The notes beneath the pieces were generated by a model. It was given only the letters and a program-made list of their open reading frames with translations, was not told where the DNA came from and ran no database searches. A stretch of DNA of 7,892 bases from Bacteroidales bacterium (GTDB lineage: Bacteria > Bacteroidota > Bacteroidia > Bacteroidales > P3). The stretch spans positions 1 to 7,892 of the forward strand of contig JAITVC010000189.1 of NCBI GenBank assembly GCA_031286005.1, given 5' to 3'. Shown in pieces: positions 7,008 to 7,892 of this stretch (the first letter of the stretch is position 1; the number at the start of each line of letters is the position of its first letter). The position numbers and the translations under genes were made by a program.

Positions 7008-7853
7008 ATGAAATCTATTTCTGAATTGCAGGATATTGCAAGCCAAGTGCGTAGAGACATTATCCGCATGACGGCGCAAGCAAAATCCGGACATCCGGGA
7101 GGCTCGTTGGGCTGTGCCGATTTTTTAACAACATTGTATTTCAACGTCATGCAGGTTAATCCCGCCCGCTTCAAGATGAGCGGCGAGGGTGAACCTCTGT
7201 TTTTCCTTTCGAATGGACATATTTCGCCGCTGCTTTACAGTGTTTTGGCACGCAGAGGCTATTTCCCGATAAACGAATTAGGCACGTTCCGAAGATTGGA
7301 TTCACGCTTGCAAGGGCATCCGAGTATTACGCACGGTTTGCCGGGCATCCGTATGGCTTCAGGCTCGTTGGGACAAGGTCTTTCAGCAGCCATCGGCGCT
7401 GCGCTTACTAAAAAACTTGACGGCGACCCATCGCTTGTATATTGCCTTTGCGGCGATGGCGAATTGCAGGAAGGCCAAAATTGGGAAGCGATTATGTTTG
7501 CGCCTGCTAAAAATGTGGACAACTTGATTGCTGTTGTGGATTTCAACCGCTTGCAAATTGACGGAAGCACTCAAAAGGTTTGTGATTTGGGGGATTTGAG
7601 CACTAAATTCAAGGCTTTTGGTTGGCAGGTGCTGGAGATGGATGGGCATAACATTGAGGCTATTCTCGCAACGCTTGACGAGGCCAAGCAAAAATTAGCC
7701 AACGGTAAGCCGGTGTTCATCGTGATGAAAACCGAGATGGGACATGGTGTGGATTTTATGACGAATAACAATAAATTTCACGGCGCCGTAACTAATGAGG
7801 AACAAACCAAAAGCGCACTTTCTCAACTCAAAGAAACTTTGGGGGACTATTAA
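7008..7853 (+). CDS. tkt: Transketolase, N-terminal (TPP-binding) subunit of a split enzyme
   Basis: 281 residues, equal to the N-terminal third to half of a full transketolase. Together with a C-terminal subunit it should transfer two-carbon ketol units between sugar phosphates in the non-oxidative pentose phosphate pathway. Visible motifs are SGHPGGSLG (27-35), SNGH (68-71), GSLGQGLS (119-126), the thiamine-pyrophosphate motif GDGELQEGQNWEA (149-161), DFNRLQIDG (178-186), and a conserved histidine in KFHG (256-259). The frame ends cleanly at TAA after LKETLGDY, the normal end of the N-terminal subunit, so this is a split enzyme and not a truncation. The partner (pyrimidine-binding and C-terminal domains) is not in the window. 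An upstream TTG at 6984 falls inside the -7 promoter box, so the ATG at 7008 is chosen. Confidence 0.93.
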   Translation: MKSISELQDIASQVRRDIIRMTAQAKSGHPGGSLGCADFLTTLYFNVMQVNPARFKMSGEGEPLFFLSNGHISPLLYSVLARRGYFPINELGTFRRLDSRLQGHPSITHGLPGIRMASGSLGQGLSAAIGAALTKKLDGDPSLVYCLCGDGELQEGQNWEAIMFAPAKNVDNLIAVVDFNRLQIDGSTQKVCDLGDLSTKFKAFGWQVLEMDGHNIEAILATLDEAKQKLANGKPVFIVMKTEMGHGVDFMTNNNKFHGAVTNEEQTKSALSQLKETLGDY

Positions 7854-7860
7854 ACACTCG

Positions 7861-7892
7861 TTCGTCATTCCGAGCGCAGTCGAGGAATCCCC
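7861..7892. repeat. Probable start of a dispersed imperfect-palindromic extragenic repeat
   Basis: Immediately after the transketolase stop, the sequence GTCATTCCGAGCGCAGTCGA continues into GGAATCCCC at the window edge. ATTCC (7867-7871) and GGAAT (7884-7888) form an inverted pair around a GC-richer core. This resembles short intergenic repeats of the form GTCATTCCGAGCG...GAGGAATC that I recall from many Bacteroidota genomes. Only one copy is seen here and it is cut by the window, so its repetitive nature is inferred. Confidence 0.6.

Noticed and set aside
1..7892. CRISPR array, insertion sequence or prophage genes
   Set aside because: No regularly spaced repeats, transposase or integrase coding sequence was seen. 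The gene content is housekeeping and cell-surface.

Overview
The window looks like chromosomal DNA of a member of the Bacteroidota. Four things point there: a PorT-type component of the type IX secretion system (T9SS), a protein ending in a T9SS type A sorting domain, two promoters of the Bacteroidota form (TTG or TTTG, 20-21 bases, then TAnnTTTG), and a separate N-terminal half-transketolase. The genus cannot be told from this window.

Layout. Positions 1-6689 are one tightly packed minus-strand transcription unit, read from right to left: a secreted T9SS cargo of unknown function, hisS (histidyl-tRNA synthetase), hutH (histidine ammonia-lyase), rfaE1 (heptose-7-phosphate kinase), porT, and a large FAD-dependent dehydrogenase that runs off the left edge. 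Every junction overlaps: three are TAATG, one is ATGA, and one is a 10-base overlap if porT uses its upstream TTG. One promoter at 6729-6760 can serve the whole unit. Positions 6690-7007 are a divergent intergenic region holding that promoter, a strong hairpin terminator that belongs to no visible gene, an 11-bp tandem repeat, some longer-range complementarity, and the promoter for the plus-strand gene. Positions 7008-7853 encode the transketolase N-terminal subunit. The window ends in what looks like the start of a dispersed extragenic repeat.

How the genes fit together. Three members of the operon concern the cell surface: a T9SS substrate, a T9SS component, and a kinase for the heptose of lipopolysaccharide. 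Two members compete for the same amino acid, since HisS charges histidine to tRNA and HutH deaminates it. These two are joined by a 4-base overlap, so they are probably translationally coupled. The transketolase belongs to the non-oxidative pentose phosphate pathway, which also makes the sedoheptulose-7-phosphate from which the RfaE1 substrate is derived.

Most of the window is ordinary, well-conserved gene content. The parts least explained are the 6769-6910 stretch of the intergenic region, the hisS-hutH coupling, and the body of the secreted protein. I did not find a clear new multi-gene system.
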